Made by a program: the position numbers and the translations under genes
The notes under the pieces: generated by a model
What the model saw: only the letters and a program-made list of their open reading frames with translations
Databases searched by the model: none
What the model was told of the DNA's origin: nothing
In this document: piece after piece, positions 1 through 7,643 of the stretch
How the letters are laid out: every line of letters begins with the position of its first letter
Numbering within the stretch: position 1 is the first letter of the stretch
Source of the DNA: Oceanospirillaceae bacterium UBA2001
Lineage (GTDB): Bacteria; Pseudomonadota; Gammaproteobacteria; Pseudomonadales; Balneatricaceae
Direction of reading: 5' to 3'
Length of the DNA stretch: 34,169 nt
NCBI GenBank assembly: GCA_002335115.1
Contig: DDCR01000021.1
Span: 1 to 34,169 of the forward strand

Positions 1-560
1 GGCTCAGGCGCACCGACCAACCAAGGGGCAGCCAAAAATACGATCGCCAATAATTTAACAAAGCCCTTTAGAAACACAAGGCTAGCAATACCTACGGCAG
101 TGCCTACAACCGCCAGCACCCACCATGATTGTCGGCCCCCGATAGCGGCGGTTTCCATACTTGGAATTTCTGGCGGCAAGCCTAGTGCCGGGGCCACAAA
201 AAATGTTAGGTAACCGGCGAAGCCCCAACCAAGGCCTCTAACCCAAGAAATTTTTAATGCTGCCTTGTCACGGGCTAAGAGCATGCCCGTCAATAAGATG
301 ATCGCAAAACCAAACGCCGATAAAACATTGGATAACACCGTAAAACTAAGCCGCTCAAAACCATCCTCAGGACCCCATGCGTTTTCATCATGAGAATGCG
401 AATGGCCATCATTGTGAGCGGCAACAACTTCAGGCTGGGCAACTTCAAATACTTCAGCAGCATGAATGATGGGGGACACCGCTAAGGTTTGCACTGCGCT
501 CAAAAAAAGGCCCACAACTAAGGCCACCACCAGGGCACTATACACCATAGAACGGAACAT
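1..560 (-). CDS. cbtA: CbtA-family cobalt transporter subunit (partial, 3' end off the left edge)
   Basis: Membrane subunit of the CbtAB cobalt-uptake system. The reading frame is open from ATG at 560 to the left edge, giving about 186 residues without a stop; the C-terminus is missing. The protein starts with a hydrophobic helix and then has a histidine-rich linker (HNDGHSHSHDE, about residues 52-62), as expected for CbtA metal-binding loops. More membrane segments follow, with the family-like stretch FFVAPALGLPPEIP. It lies 27 bases downstream of cbtB, and both sit behind a cobalamin riboswitch, which supports a cobalt role. The family assignment is by recognition of sequence pattern and neighbourhood; transport activity is inferred. 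Confidence 0.88.
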   Translation of the reverse strand, partial: MFRSMVYSALVVALVVGLFLSAVQTLAVSPIIHAAEVFEVAQPEVVAAHNDGHSHSHDENAWGPEDGFERLSFTVLSNVLSAFGFAIILLTGMLLARDKAALKISWVRGLGWGFAGYLTFFVAPALGLPPEIPSMETAAIGGRQSWWVLAVVGTAVGIASLVFLKGFVKLLAIVFLAAPWLVGAPE

Positions 561-587
561 AAATTTTACCTAGTAAAGTATTAATTT

Positions 588-782
588 TTAGTGGCAAGGA
601 AAGGCAAAAGAGTGGCGTGTATCGTGAGCAGCATTATGTGCGGCGTCCATGGGTGCAAAACCAACACCCACTAATACAACGACGCCAAGAATTAAAGCAG
701 CGGCCATTTGTACGCCGTTGCTGGTTAAAGTCTGACTTGTAACAGCTGTTTTCAGCTTAGAAGTCGGTGTAGTGGTTGTCAT
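588..782 (-). CDS. cbtB: CbtB-family cobalt transporter small subunit
   Basis: Small single-span membrane protein of 64 residues that accompanies CbtA. It has one hydrophobic helix (about residues 26-43) and a histidine-rich C-terminus (AAHNAAHDTRHSFAFPCH), the expected CbtB metal-binding tail. An in-frame ATG exists at 833, but the start at 782 is preferred: GGAG lies about 8 bases upstream, and the resulting length matches the usual CbtB size of roughly 60 residues. The extra 17 codons would fall in the riboswitch expression platform. It is the first gene of the cbtBA transcript. Confidence 0.9.
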   Translation of the reverse strand: MTTTTPTSKLKTAVTSQTLTSNGVQMAAALILGVVVLVGVGFAPMDAAHNAAHDTRHSFAFPCH

Positions 783-846
783 GTATTTCTCCACGTGCTT
801 CCCCGCACGATAAAAATTAGGATAAAGGGCCATGAGGCCATATTTT

Positions 847-963
847 GTAGGCCGGTCTCCGGGCTAACAAGTCAATCTTGTATACCGTTGCGGGGGCAGC
901 ACAGTTCATTTTTAGACTGTTTCCCGTGAAAGCTAAATTCGTGTAGCCACCTACGGGGCCTAC
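847..963 (-). promoter_or_regulatory. Cobalamin riboswitch upstream of cbtBA
   Basis: On the minus strand the leader contains the B12-box consensus AGCCCGGAGACCGGCC and the core GCTGCCCCCGCAACGGTA, both hallmarks of cobalamin aptamers. The closing P1 stem is a perfect 7-bp pairing, GTAGGCC (957-963) with GGCCTAC (847-853). The aptamer is compact, about 117 nt. Between it and cbtB lies a hairpin CGTGC-GGGGAA-GCACG that ends just before the Shine-Dalgarno sequence, and there is no U-tract. Translational rather than transcriptional control is therefore more likely. Cobalamin binding should switch off cobalt uptake. Confidence 0.93.
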
Positions 964-1071
964 TTTATGCCAATTTGATGGATTTTTGAAGCGTTAATAC
1001 GAGTGGTTTGATTCAACATGCGACCTTTAGCAAATAATTTAGCTTAAAAGTTGATTTTGAATGGTCAATCG

Positions 1072-1099
1072 GGGTTAATTTTTAACCCAAAGTTAACCT
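1072..1099. repeat. Inverted repeat, possible operator upstream of the aminotransferase gene
   Basis: GGGTTAA (1072-1078) and TTAACCC (1082-1088) form a perfect 7-bp inverted repeat with a 3-base spacer, and a further GTTAACC copy follows at about 1092-1098. The repeat lies 76-104 bases before the aminotransferase start and about 110 bases upstream of the riboswitch 5' end. A TATGAT box at about 1131-1136 could be the -10 of the rightward promoter. No regulator is suggested by the sequence itself. Confidence 0.35.
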
Positions 1100-1175
1100 T
1101 AAACCCTCGAAATAAAGTGACCAGCAATGTTATGATGTCAAGCTGATTTCGACAGCCCTAGATAGTGAGAAAATA

Positions 1176-2171
1176 ATGAGCGCATTTGGCACCCAATTTG
1201 TTCCAGAAATGGCCTTAACCACCTTTGACGGCCAACAATGGAGCGATCCTAGTCTGGTGCCAAGTAACAGCATTGTATTACACCCAGGCGCACACGTATT
1301 GCATTACGCAAGCACATGCTTTGAGGGTTTGAAGGCTTTTACTCATCCCGATGGTAGTCGTCATATTTTTCGCATGGACCAAAACATCGCACGCTTGGCC
1401 CAAAGTAGCCGCTTACTATCCTTGCCTGAAGTCGATGAAGCCATGCTCAGAAAAATGATTTTGGACTTGGTTATACGCTATAAAGACGAGGTTCCAGCGC
1501 CCCCAGGTACTTTGTATCTGCGCCCCACTCACATTGGCACAGAAGCTGCCATTGGCAAGGCAGCAGCACCTTCGAGCCAATCCATGCTGTATGTATTGGC
1601 TTCTCCAGTAGGGGATTATTTTGCTGGAGGTGATGCCACATTGCGCATACTCATTGATGAAGTGGGCATGCGCTGCGCACCACACATGGGCATGGTAAAA
1701 AGTGGAGGTAACTATGCCAGTGCCTTACAAATGTTAAATAAGGCGAGGGTTGAGCATAAGGCTGACCAAGTATTATTCTGTCCCGATGGTGATGTGCAGG
1801 AAACAGCGGCCGCCAACTTTATGTTGATTGAAGGTAATGAGCTAGTGACTAAAGCCTTAGATTCGACCTTTTTACATGGCGTTACCCGTGCATCTGTGCT
1901 CACTTTAGCTGCTGAAATGGGCCTCACTGTAAGCGAGCGCAACCTCAGTGTTGCTGAGTTAATTGAACGTAGTGCTCAACCTGGTGCAGAGGCTGCTCTC
2001 TCAGGCACTGCTGCGGTACTCACGCCAGTGGGCAACTTAATCCACCAAGGTAAGGACTATACCTTAGGTACAGGTAAGCCAGGGCCCATCACCATTAAGT
2101 TACGTAAAGCCTTGAATGATATTCAGTTTGGCATGGCGGAAGATCGCTTTGATTGGTTAACTCCAGTTTAA
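1176..2171 (+). CDS. ilvE: Branched-chain amino acid aminotransferase (class IV PLP)
   Basis: Transfers the amino group between glutamate and the 2-oxo acids of leucine, isoleucine and valine; cytosolic. The 331-residue protein is a complete fold-type IV aminotransferase. Near the N-terminus it has HYASTCFEGLKAF (about 43-55), the loop shared by group II BCATs. The PLP-binding lysine is K175 in MVKSGGNYA, and the cofactor-phosphate region includes QETAAANF (about 209-216) and ALSGTAA (about 275-281). ATG at 1176 has only a weak GTGAG Shine-Dalgarno. The gene stands alone, divergent from the cobalt genes and convergent with the flavoprotein gene, so it is probably its own transcript. D-amino acid transaminase or aminodeoxychorismate lyase are less likely given the BCAT-type motifs. 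Confidence 0.9.
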   Translation: MSAFGTQFVPEMALTTFDGQQWSDPSLVPSNSIVLHPGAHVLHYASTCFEGLKAFTHPDGSRHIFRMDQNIARLAQSSRLLSLPEVDEAMLRKMILDLVIRYKDEVPAPPGTLYLRPTHIGTEAAIGKAAAPSSQSMLYVLASPVGDYFAGGDATLRILIDEVGMRCAPHMGMVKSGGNYASALQMLNKARVEHKADQVLFCPDGDVQETAAANFMLIEGNELVTKALDSTFLHGVTRASVLTLAAEMGLTVSERNLSVAELIERSAQPGAEAALSGTAAVLTPVGNLIHQGKDYTLGTGKPGPITIKLRKALNDIQFGMAEDRFDWLTPV

Positions 2172-2185
2172 AATGTGTCTCGTCG

Positions 2186-3514
2186 TTAGCCTAATACGGT
2201 GCCTGTGCTGTTAGGGTTTATTTTACGATTGCGAGAAAACACACCCAAGTTAATGGGTCGACCTGAGTACTTTAGGTTAAAAATTACGGGATCTTGGTCG
2301 TGATCTTGCCCTTGCTCACATGCAACAATTAATTGTGCCATCATCTCACTGACAATTGGAGCATTTTTAAACTGGTTGCCACTGGTGCCGATGGCCATAT
2401 AATATCCTGGTATAGACGATTTATCATAAATTGGAGCCCAATCCGGCGTTACATCGTACAATTCCACAACACCCTTAGCTTGGTTGGGAATGGGCAGGGT
2501 TTGAATACGTTGGGCTAAGCGCAGAGCCTGCACACGCCATTGATCGGTAAAGTCTTTATTGTAATCGTCTGGATCAACCCACTGCTGATCGTCACAGTCA
2601 GGGTCTTCACTACCAATGAGAATATGGTTACCCGTTTCTGGTCGGCAATAGGCATGAATATCGCTGTCAGAACAAACACAGCCTTGCTGCTCGAAGTTAA
2701 AACCCTCTGGTGAAGGCACGTGCGCCACCTCGTGTCGTAATGCTCGGGTGGTAATCTTCATATCTTGCTGAGCATCAACCATGGCATTTATTTTTGCCGA
2801 ATGAGGCCCAGCGGCGTTAACCACAATCGGCGCGTCAAGTTGATCCCCATTGGTCAAAGTCACCCCAATAATTCGGCCAGCTTGCTGACGGATGGCCGCC
2901 ACTTTAGTATTAAATTTAAAGCTTGAACCGAGAATTTCAGCTGCTCGTTGCAAGTTATGAGTGGCCAACTGTGGATCACTGACGTAGCCTCCGTCAGGAA
3001 AGAACACACCACCACCAATTTGTTTACCATTGGCTTCGCCAAAACCTTCATCATCAGGACGCTTAGCTGGCGTATAAGAGTCTATGTTAAAAATGGGCAT
3101 ACGAGCGATGTACTGGGCTTGATCTAATTCTTCATAAGGCGCCCCAATGGTGTCTAAAATTGCCATGGTTGGGCGTAAATATTGATTGTTCTCAGTTTTT
3201 GCGACTAAGCAGCCTACCGCATGGTACTTACTATGACCACGCTCATCATCCGCTTGCAAAAACTCGGCCCAATGACTCCAGTAACTGTGGCTTTCGTGCG
3301 CTATTGCACTCGTTTCAACTGTCGAATAATAGGGTCTAATAATGGCGCACGAACCGCTAGTGCTGCCATAACCAGCAGCCGGTAAGGCGTCAATGTTGAG
3401 TGTTTTTTTGCCTTTTCGAGCGAGTCCCAAAGCGATGGCCGCTCCAATAATACCAGCGCCAATGATAATGGCGTCAAAGTGTTGTTGGGTGGATTTATTG
3501 ATCGGGTGATTCAT
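2186..3514 (-). CDS. FAD-dependent oxidoreductase, DAO family (sarcosine oxidase/amine oxidase-like)
   Basis: Predicted flavoprotein that oxidises an amine or amino acid C-N bond; substrate unknown. The 442-residue protein opens with a Rossmann dinucleotide motif GAGIIG (19-24), followed by the GSTSGS segment (about 50-55) typical of the DAO fold. The C-terminal FAD-closing motif reads AIGTSGNQFKNAP, close to the GxSGxGxKxAP form of monomeric sarcosine oxidase-like enzymes. It reads in the same direction as the catabolic genes upstream but after a 197-bp gap, so it may be a separate transcript of the same regulon. An AGAGG sequence 8-12 bases ahead supports the ATG at 3514. D-amino acid dehydrogenase or dimethylglycine oxidase-like activity are equally open. 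Confidence 0.82.
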   Translation of the reverse strand: MNHPINKSTQQHFDAIIIGAGIIGAAIALGLARKGKKTLNIDALPAAGYGSTSGSCAIIRPYYSTVETSAIAHESHSYWSHWAEFLQADDERGHSKYHAVGCLVAKTENNQYLRPTMAILDTIGAPYEELDQAQYIARMPIFNIDSYTPAKRPDDEGFGEANGKQIGGGVFFPDGGYVSDPQLATHNLQRAAEILGSSFKFNTKVAAIRQQAGRIIGVTLTNGDQLDAPIVVNAAGPHSAKINAMVDAQQDMKITTRALRHEVAHVPSPEGFNFEQQGCVCSDSDIHAYCRPETGNHILIGSEDPDCDDQQWVDPDDYNKDFTDQWRVQALRLAQRIQTLPIPNQAKGVVELYDVTPDWAPIYDKSSIPGYYMAIGTSGNQFKNAPIVSEMMAQLIVACEQGQDHDQDPVIFNLKYSGRPINLGVFSRNRKINPNSTGTVLG

Positions 3515-3711
3515 AGGTTGATCCTCTTGAGGCGCTGGTTGCCTTGCTGCCTTAATATTTATAATTTAAAGGTGATATACGTCATAATTGTGAACGCGAA
3601 GATAAATTAACAAATAGGTCAACGCATCACTATCCTCTCATTAGGCCAAGGGGCCCTATCTGTTTCCCCCAACAACCAAAATTCAAAAGATCAAGAATGG
3701 CTTTCATGAGT

Positions 3712-4761
3712 TTAAAGTAAATTTAATTCTGGCCAGTAATGAGCCACCTTAGCCAACGCCTTAAAGTTAGTCGCCATCAAATGTCCATCTTTCCATAAGA
3801 CTGCACCATCAAGTGTGACAGTGGGGTCTTCAACCATGCCACAGATTTCGCCTGGTGGATAAGCGCCACAAGTGTGAAAATGTAAATAGCGAGGACTTGT
3901 AAACATGGTGTTAGACCAGCGGTCTAAATCGACTTGTGGGTCCAGTGGAAAGGCGGTAGCTGGGTGCAGACCTAAATGCCATGAGTCAACGATCCAAGGC
4001 TCTATGTTAAATTGCTCAGCAACTTGCCGATAATGATCTTGAACTGCACCTATGTCCTTATCATTGCCTTCAAATGAACTGATCACCCCTTGCTCTATAA
4101 CTGCAACAATGCCCTCTGGTAGCGACAAGCACGCCGGTGAGTAAACCTTAGAACCCGTTGGGGCTAACCCATGGCGAAACGCAACCCTTCCACTAAAGGT
4201 AGAGGCAGGTATGGGCTGACTAACTGCTGCAGGAAAGCGAACCACAGATACGTCTTTGGCTGTCTGGCCCATTTTTGAGGAGGCTTTACCTTGCAACTGA
4301 GTCCCAAAGGGACAGGTAATTTCTATGTTTTCTGCATTATCAAAAATGTCATTGACTGCCGTTTTTAGTGCCACCATGGCGGCATGAGGCACGGTACCTA
4401 AACCACTTTGTAACTGCTCTAATGTGCGCGTGTAGGTCATTAACTTACCTGGGCCATGGTGATTAACCTCAAACCGGTCTTGATCGCCAATACGGGCCAA
4501 GAAAATAATCCAATCCCAGTGTTGTTGTTTTAACATCTGTTCCAATTGTGGATGTGCACTATTGCTTGGCTCTTCAACCTCTAACACTTCAACCACCGCT
4601 TCAAGTTGATCGATGGCGAACTCGCGCAATGCTTTAGGCAGTTGACTGTCATACCAACCAAACTTTGGATTTTCCTGTACCAGAAGCACCCGTTGACCTG
4701 GTCGCAGATCGATGGCTCCTTGCAGAAGATTATTCAAACCGACTTGTAGCTTAGTCTTCAT
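3712..4761 (-). CDS. M29 aminopeptidase / NicX-like metalloenzyme
   Basis: Resembles the M29 (aminopeptidase T) fold, a family that also contains the non-peptidase ring-cleaving enzyme 2,5-dihydroxypyridine dioxygenase (NicX). Visible family signs in the 349-residue protein are NAENIEITCPFG (about 142-153), a WHLGLHP segment with H262 and H266, a HFHTCG segment with H294 and H296, and D318 in the TLDGAV stretch. These are plausible metal ligands. Its ATG overlaps the stop of the XRE-cupin regulator by 4 bases, so the two are translationally coupled. The surrounding oxygenase, creatininase and amine-uptake genes favour small-molecule catabolism over peptide hydrolysis, but that is inference. 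Peptidase activity cannot be excluded. Confidence 0.68.
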   Translation of the reverse strand: MKTKLQVGLNNLLQGAIDLRPGQRVLLVQENPKFGWYDSQLPKALREFAIDQLEAVVEVLEVEEPSNSAHPQLEQMLKQQHWDWIIFLARIGDQDRFEVNHHGPGKLMTYTRTLEQLQSGLGTVPHAAMVALKTAVNDIFDNAENIEITCPFGTQLQGKASSKMGQTAKDVSVVRFPAAVSQPIPASTFSGRVAFRHGLAPTGSKVYSPACLSLPEGIVAVIEQGVISSFEGNDKDIGAVQDHYRQVAEQFNIEPWIVDSWHLGLHPATAFPLDPQVDLDRWSNTMFTSPRYLHFHTCGAYPPGEICGMVEDPTVTLDGAVLWKDGHLMATNFKALAKVAHYWPELNLL

Positions 4762-5345
4762 CGCCGTTCCGCCTGCACCGTCAAAAAAGTAAAGGTTTCG
4801 GTAATGACTTCAGTAAAACCATGGCTTAATTCTGCATCAACGCTAATACTATCACCAGGGTTCAATATAAAAGCGCGCTGGCCATACTGGTAAATAGCTT
4901 GTCCTTGCAAGGCATACACAAACACCACCCCGTGGCTAACATACTGGGGTGGATGGGAATCCTGTCGCACCAGAGTCACAGACCGAGCCTCAAATTGTAG
5001 TTCGCTGCGAGTATGGAGGGCTAAACTAACGTATTGATGGCTATGCTCGCCCACCAAACGTGTCGAGACTAGGCCTTCTCCACTTTTAACGTGAGTATAG
5101 TCCGAATGCTCGGTTGCTATTTCTCTAAAAAAACTGACTAAGGGCACATTAAGTGCCTGACTAAGGGCATTCAGTGTGGCCATGGAAGCGGATGCATGGC
5201 CGCGCTCTAGGCGACTAATCATAGCGGCTGATATGCCAGATTTTTGTGATAATGCTCGTGCAGTAAGGCTATGAGATTTTCTAATATCTCGCAAGGCTGA
5301 GCCGAGTGCGGCATCAAGGGTGTTAGACGAAGGTAATGCACTCAT
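4758..5345 (-). CDS. XRE-family regulator with C-terminal cupin domain
   Basis: Likely ligand-responsive transcription factor of the local cluster. In its 195 residues an HTH_XRE domain lies at about 14-68 (SLTARALSQKSGISAAMISRLERGHASAS), followed by a cupin sensor domain at about 115-190 with the typical LNPGDSISVDAELSHGF strand pattern. This architecture is common in regulators of amine, amino acid and sulfur-compound catabolism. It is embedded in the operon between the oxygenase and the M29-like gene (3-base gap upstream, 4-base overlap downstream), so it should be co-expressed with what it controls. Candidate operators are the TGCAA repeats at 8434-8477. The Shine-Dalgarno is weak (GGGAC), consistent with coupled translation. 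Confidence 0.87.
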   Translation of the reverse strand: MSALPSSNTLDAALGSALRDIRKSHSLTARALSQKSGISAAMISRLERGHASASMATLNALSQALNVPLVSFFREIATEHSDYTHVKSGEGLVSTRLVGEHSHQYVSLALHTRSELQFEARSVTLVRQDSHPPQYVSHGVVFVYALQGQAIYQYGQRAFILNPGDSISVDAELSHGFTEVITETFTFLTVQAERR

Positions 5346-5348
5346 GGC

Positions 5349-6296
5349 TTAGTCCCGGTATGAAAAAGCTTTCTTAAAACGTTGCTGCAAATAGTCACCA
5401 CAGGTCATGGCAGGAAGATCTCCATCATATCGAGTACCCATAATGGATCTTGGATCGATCACTGTTTCGGGGTTCGGATCATAGGCCAATACAATGGACA
5501 AACGCTCATAGCCTGAACTGTTGATGACGCGATGGGGCGTTGATTTATAGGCCCCTGCAGTCCAATGAGTGAGCAGATCACCAACATTGACGACCAAACT
5601 ACCTTCGATCGGAGGAGCCTCTAGCCATTCACCGTTAACATCCTGCACTTGCAGACCACCTACATGGTCTTGGCAGAGCAAAGTTAAGGTGCCAAAGTCC
5701 GTATGTGGTCCGACCCCAAATTGGTTAGGATTCGTTGCTTCTTGATTAGGATAATAGACTAATGATGCACGACTTAATGGCCGTTGGGTGGTCTGCAAAA
5801 AGAAGTCCTCCTTGAGCCCAAGGCCCAGTGCGAAGCCACGCATAAGGTGATGTGCGACTTGATGGGCTTGGTTAAAGTAGGCATTACCTAAGCTTTCAAG
5901 TTGCGGTGCAAAGGCTGGCCACCGGTTGCTACCTCTTAATGAGTGATCCCCAAAGTGGTGAGCATCTTCAGCCCCCCAAATATAGCTTTCTTTAAAATCT
6001 GATAGGGCATTGTCTTCCATTTTTGCCTGCCCAGAACCTAACCAACCTCGGTGATTTTTAGACACACTCACGGATTGCTTTTGCTCATCTGGCGCACGAA
6101 AAAAAGCTAATCCAGATTGGTAGAGTTGGTTAATAAGATGAGAATCCATGCCGTGACCGGTCACATACAAGAAGCCCAAGTTCTGGCTTGCGTGATGAAG
6201 GCTTTTTGCCGCTTCAATATCCGCTTCACCCAATACTAAAGAAGAGATATCAATGACTGGTATTTGATCAGCACTGACCCGCTTTACCTTACTCAT
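5349..6296 (-). CDS. Isopenicillin N synthase-like 2-oxoglutarate/Fe(II) oxygenase
   Basis: Non-haem iron oxygenase of the plant-type DIOX/2OG-FeII family. The 315-residue protein has the N-terminal DIOX_N region (IPVIDIS at 12-18, GFLYVTGHG at 41-49) and the complete metal triad H198-x-D200 (GPHTDFG) and H255 (TPHRV). R265 and S267 (RLS) form the RxS motif that binds 2-oxoglutarate. The length fits the bacterial family, which includes ethylene-forming enzyme and IPNS-like hydroxylases. It sits in a tight operon, 2 bases from the AhpD-like gene and 3 bases from the regulator. A role in hydroxylating or N-demethylating the imported substrate is plausible but not shown. Confidence 0.88.
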   Translation of the reverse strand: MSKVKRVSADQIPVIDISSLVLGEADIEAAKSLHHASQNLGFLYVTGHGMDSHLINQLYQSGLAFFRAPDEQKQSVSVSKNHRGWLGSGQAKMEDNALSDFKESYIWGAEDAHHFGDHSLRGSNRWPAFAPQLESLGNAYFNQAHQVAHHLMRGFALGLGLKEDFFLQTTQRPLSRASLVYYPNQEATNPNQFGVGPHTDFGTLTLLCQDHVGGLQVQDVNGEWLEAPPIEGSLVVNVGDLLTHWTAGAYKSTPHRVINSSGYERLSIVLAYDPNPETVIDPRSIMGTRYDGDLPAMTCGDYLQQRFKKAFSYRD

Positions 6297-6298
6297 AA

Positions 6299-6883
6299 TC
6301 AGTCACGACTCCCGCTATAGTAACCAACAATATCTCCGTCTGTTGTGACTCCCAAGCCATTTAAACACCGATTTACATAGCAGAAGTAGCCTATAATTTG
6401 ATTTGCCTCCAAAATTTCACCATCATCAAGTCCAGCATCTTGCAAGGCTTGAACGTCTGCTTGTACCATAGCCCCTGGCGTAAGGGTCAACTTCTGGGTA
6501 TAGCGCATCAAGGCTAATTCAGCTCCTTCAAAGACCCGTTCGGGATGCTGCTGACGAAGCGCTTTTTCTACTGCTAGAGCTCGTTCTGGACTGTCCATTA
6601 AGTGACTGGCATTGGCCCAATGATTGGCATAAGAATAGGCACATTGATTGAGCATGGAAACATAAGAGCCAATGACCTCTTGCAGCCACATAGGTAATGT
6701 ATTAGCCTCATCATGCAGTGCCGCACGGTATAATTTCACATGACCAAGCATGGTATTGGGTCTCAGGGAGTGAACCCTCATAACATTATCTACTGTACCG
6801 TGAGGCGTGCGCGCTAAGCTTAAAGCGTCCATGAGTTCTGGACTAGCGACGTCATCGTTAACCATTTCTATCCAAGCACTCAT
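6299..6883 (-). CDS. AhpD-like / carboxymuconolactone decarboxylase-fold protein with altered CxxC
   Basis: Resembles the 'peroxidase-related' branch of the AhpD/CMD superfamily, in which a CxxC pair and a downstream histidine carry out redox chemistry. The 194-residue protein is all-helical in appearance, with an LPMWLQEVIGSYVSMLNQC helix leading to the active-site segment CAYSYANH. C81 and H88 are kept, but the second cysteine is S84, so the canonical CxxC disulfide cannot form. The start has a strong GAGGAG Shine-Dalgarno. The gene follows the ABC permease by 12 bases and precedes the oxygenase by 2, so it belongs to the catabolic operon. Function is unknown; peroxidase activity is doubtful because of the lost cysteine. 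Confidence 0.72.
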   Translation of the reverse strand: MSAWIEMVNDDVASPELMDALSLARTPHGTVDNVMRVHSLRPNTMLGHVKLYRAALHDEANTLPMWLQEVIGSYVSMLNQCAYSYANHWANASHLMDSPERALAVEKALRQQHPERVFEGAELALMRYTQKLTLTPGAMVQADVQALQDAGLDDGEILEANQIIGYFCYVNRCLNGLGVTTDGDIVGYYSGSRD

Positions 6884-6895
6884 TACCTATCTCCT

Positions 6896-7633
6896 CTATC
6901 TTTCATCACTTTGCATCCGCGACTCCAACCAACGAAACACTCCCGATACCATTAAGATAAGCACTAGGTACTCCAGTACTAAAATGGTATAAATCTCGAG
7001 TGGCCGGTATTCTGTGACCACCAATTCGTTGGCTTTGCGAGTCAGTTCCTGCATGCCAATGACCGACACTAAAGATGACATTTTCAGCATATACACAAAT
7101 TGATTGCCCAAGGCTGGCAAGATCCGTTTAATAGCCTGCGGCAAAATGACAAAGCGCATCGTATCAACGTAGTTGAGAGACAAGGTGCGAGCGGCTTCAT
7201 ATTGACCGCGATTGACTGACTGGATTCCAGCCCGAAAAATCTCTGCCTGAAATGCACTATCTGATAGTGCTAAGGCAATCACTCCAGCACCAAAAACCCC
7301 AATACTGATACCCATTAACTGGGGTAAGCCGTAGTAAACCCACAAAATTAACACCAAAATAGGAACCGCTCGAACCACCTCGACATAAACTCGATTAAAC
7401 CGACGCCAGCCTTTTGCAGCAGCCATCCCCGGCAATGCCACAGCTAATCCCACAACCATCGAAATAGCAATCGCCGTAAAAGACATGAGTATGGTCTGCT
7501 CTAAGCCACTCAATAAGAATTTAAGGTTTGACAGCCCAGATTTAGTAGTTGGATCAACAACGTACCAGCCCCACTGATCACTGCAGGAGGTGACTAAAGG
7601 AAGACTGATCAGTAACAGTATTAATCTCTTCAT
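6896..7633 (-). CDS. Polar amino acid-type ABC transporter permease
   Basis: Membrane subunit of a HisM/GlnP-type importer (245 residues). It has the inner-membrane BPD_transp_1 pattern: several hydrophobic helices and the EAA coupling loop AARTLSLNYVDTMRFVILPQAI before the last helices. The frame is open upstream to 7732, but ATG 7633 is preferred because it lies just beyond the ATPase stop and gives the family length. The N-terminus has a hydrophobic stretch ending in LVTSC before a WGWYV motif; this mimics a lipobox but may just be a feature of this permease branch. Only one permease gene is present, so a homodimeric channel is likely. It works with the adjacent ATPase and the divergently encoded binding protein. 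Confidence 0.9.
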   Translation of the reverse strand: MKRLILLLISLPLVTSCSDQWGWYVVDPTTKSGLSNLKFLLSGLEQTILMSFTAIAISMVVGLAVALPGMAAAKGWRRFNRVYVEVVRAVPILVLILWVYYGLPQLMGISIGVFGAGVIALALSDSAFQAEIFRAGIQSVNRGQYEAARTLSLNYVDTMRFVILPQAIKRILPALGNQFVYMLKMSSLVSVIGMQELTRKANELVVTEYRPLEIYTILVLEYLVLILMVSGVFRWLESRMQSDER

Positions 7634-7643
7634 TTCTGGCCTT

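Noticed and set aside
3640..3675. Possible terminator (TAGGCC ... GGGCCCTA) after the M29-like gene
   Set aside because: The stem has a bulge and no U-tract follows on the minus strand, where it would be needed.
6896..7633. LVTSC near the permease N-terminus read as a lipoprotein signal
   Set aside because: The rest of the protein is a polytopic permease; a lipidated start is improbable and the motif may simply belong to this permease branch.
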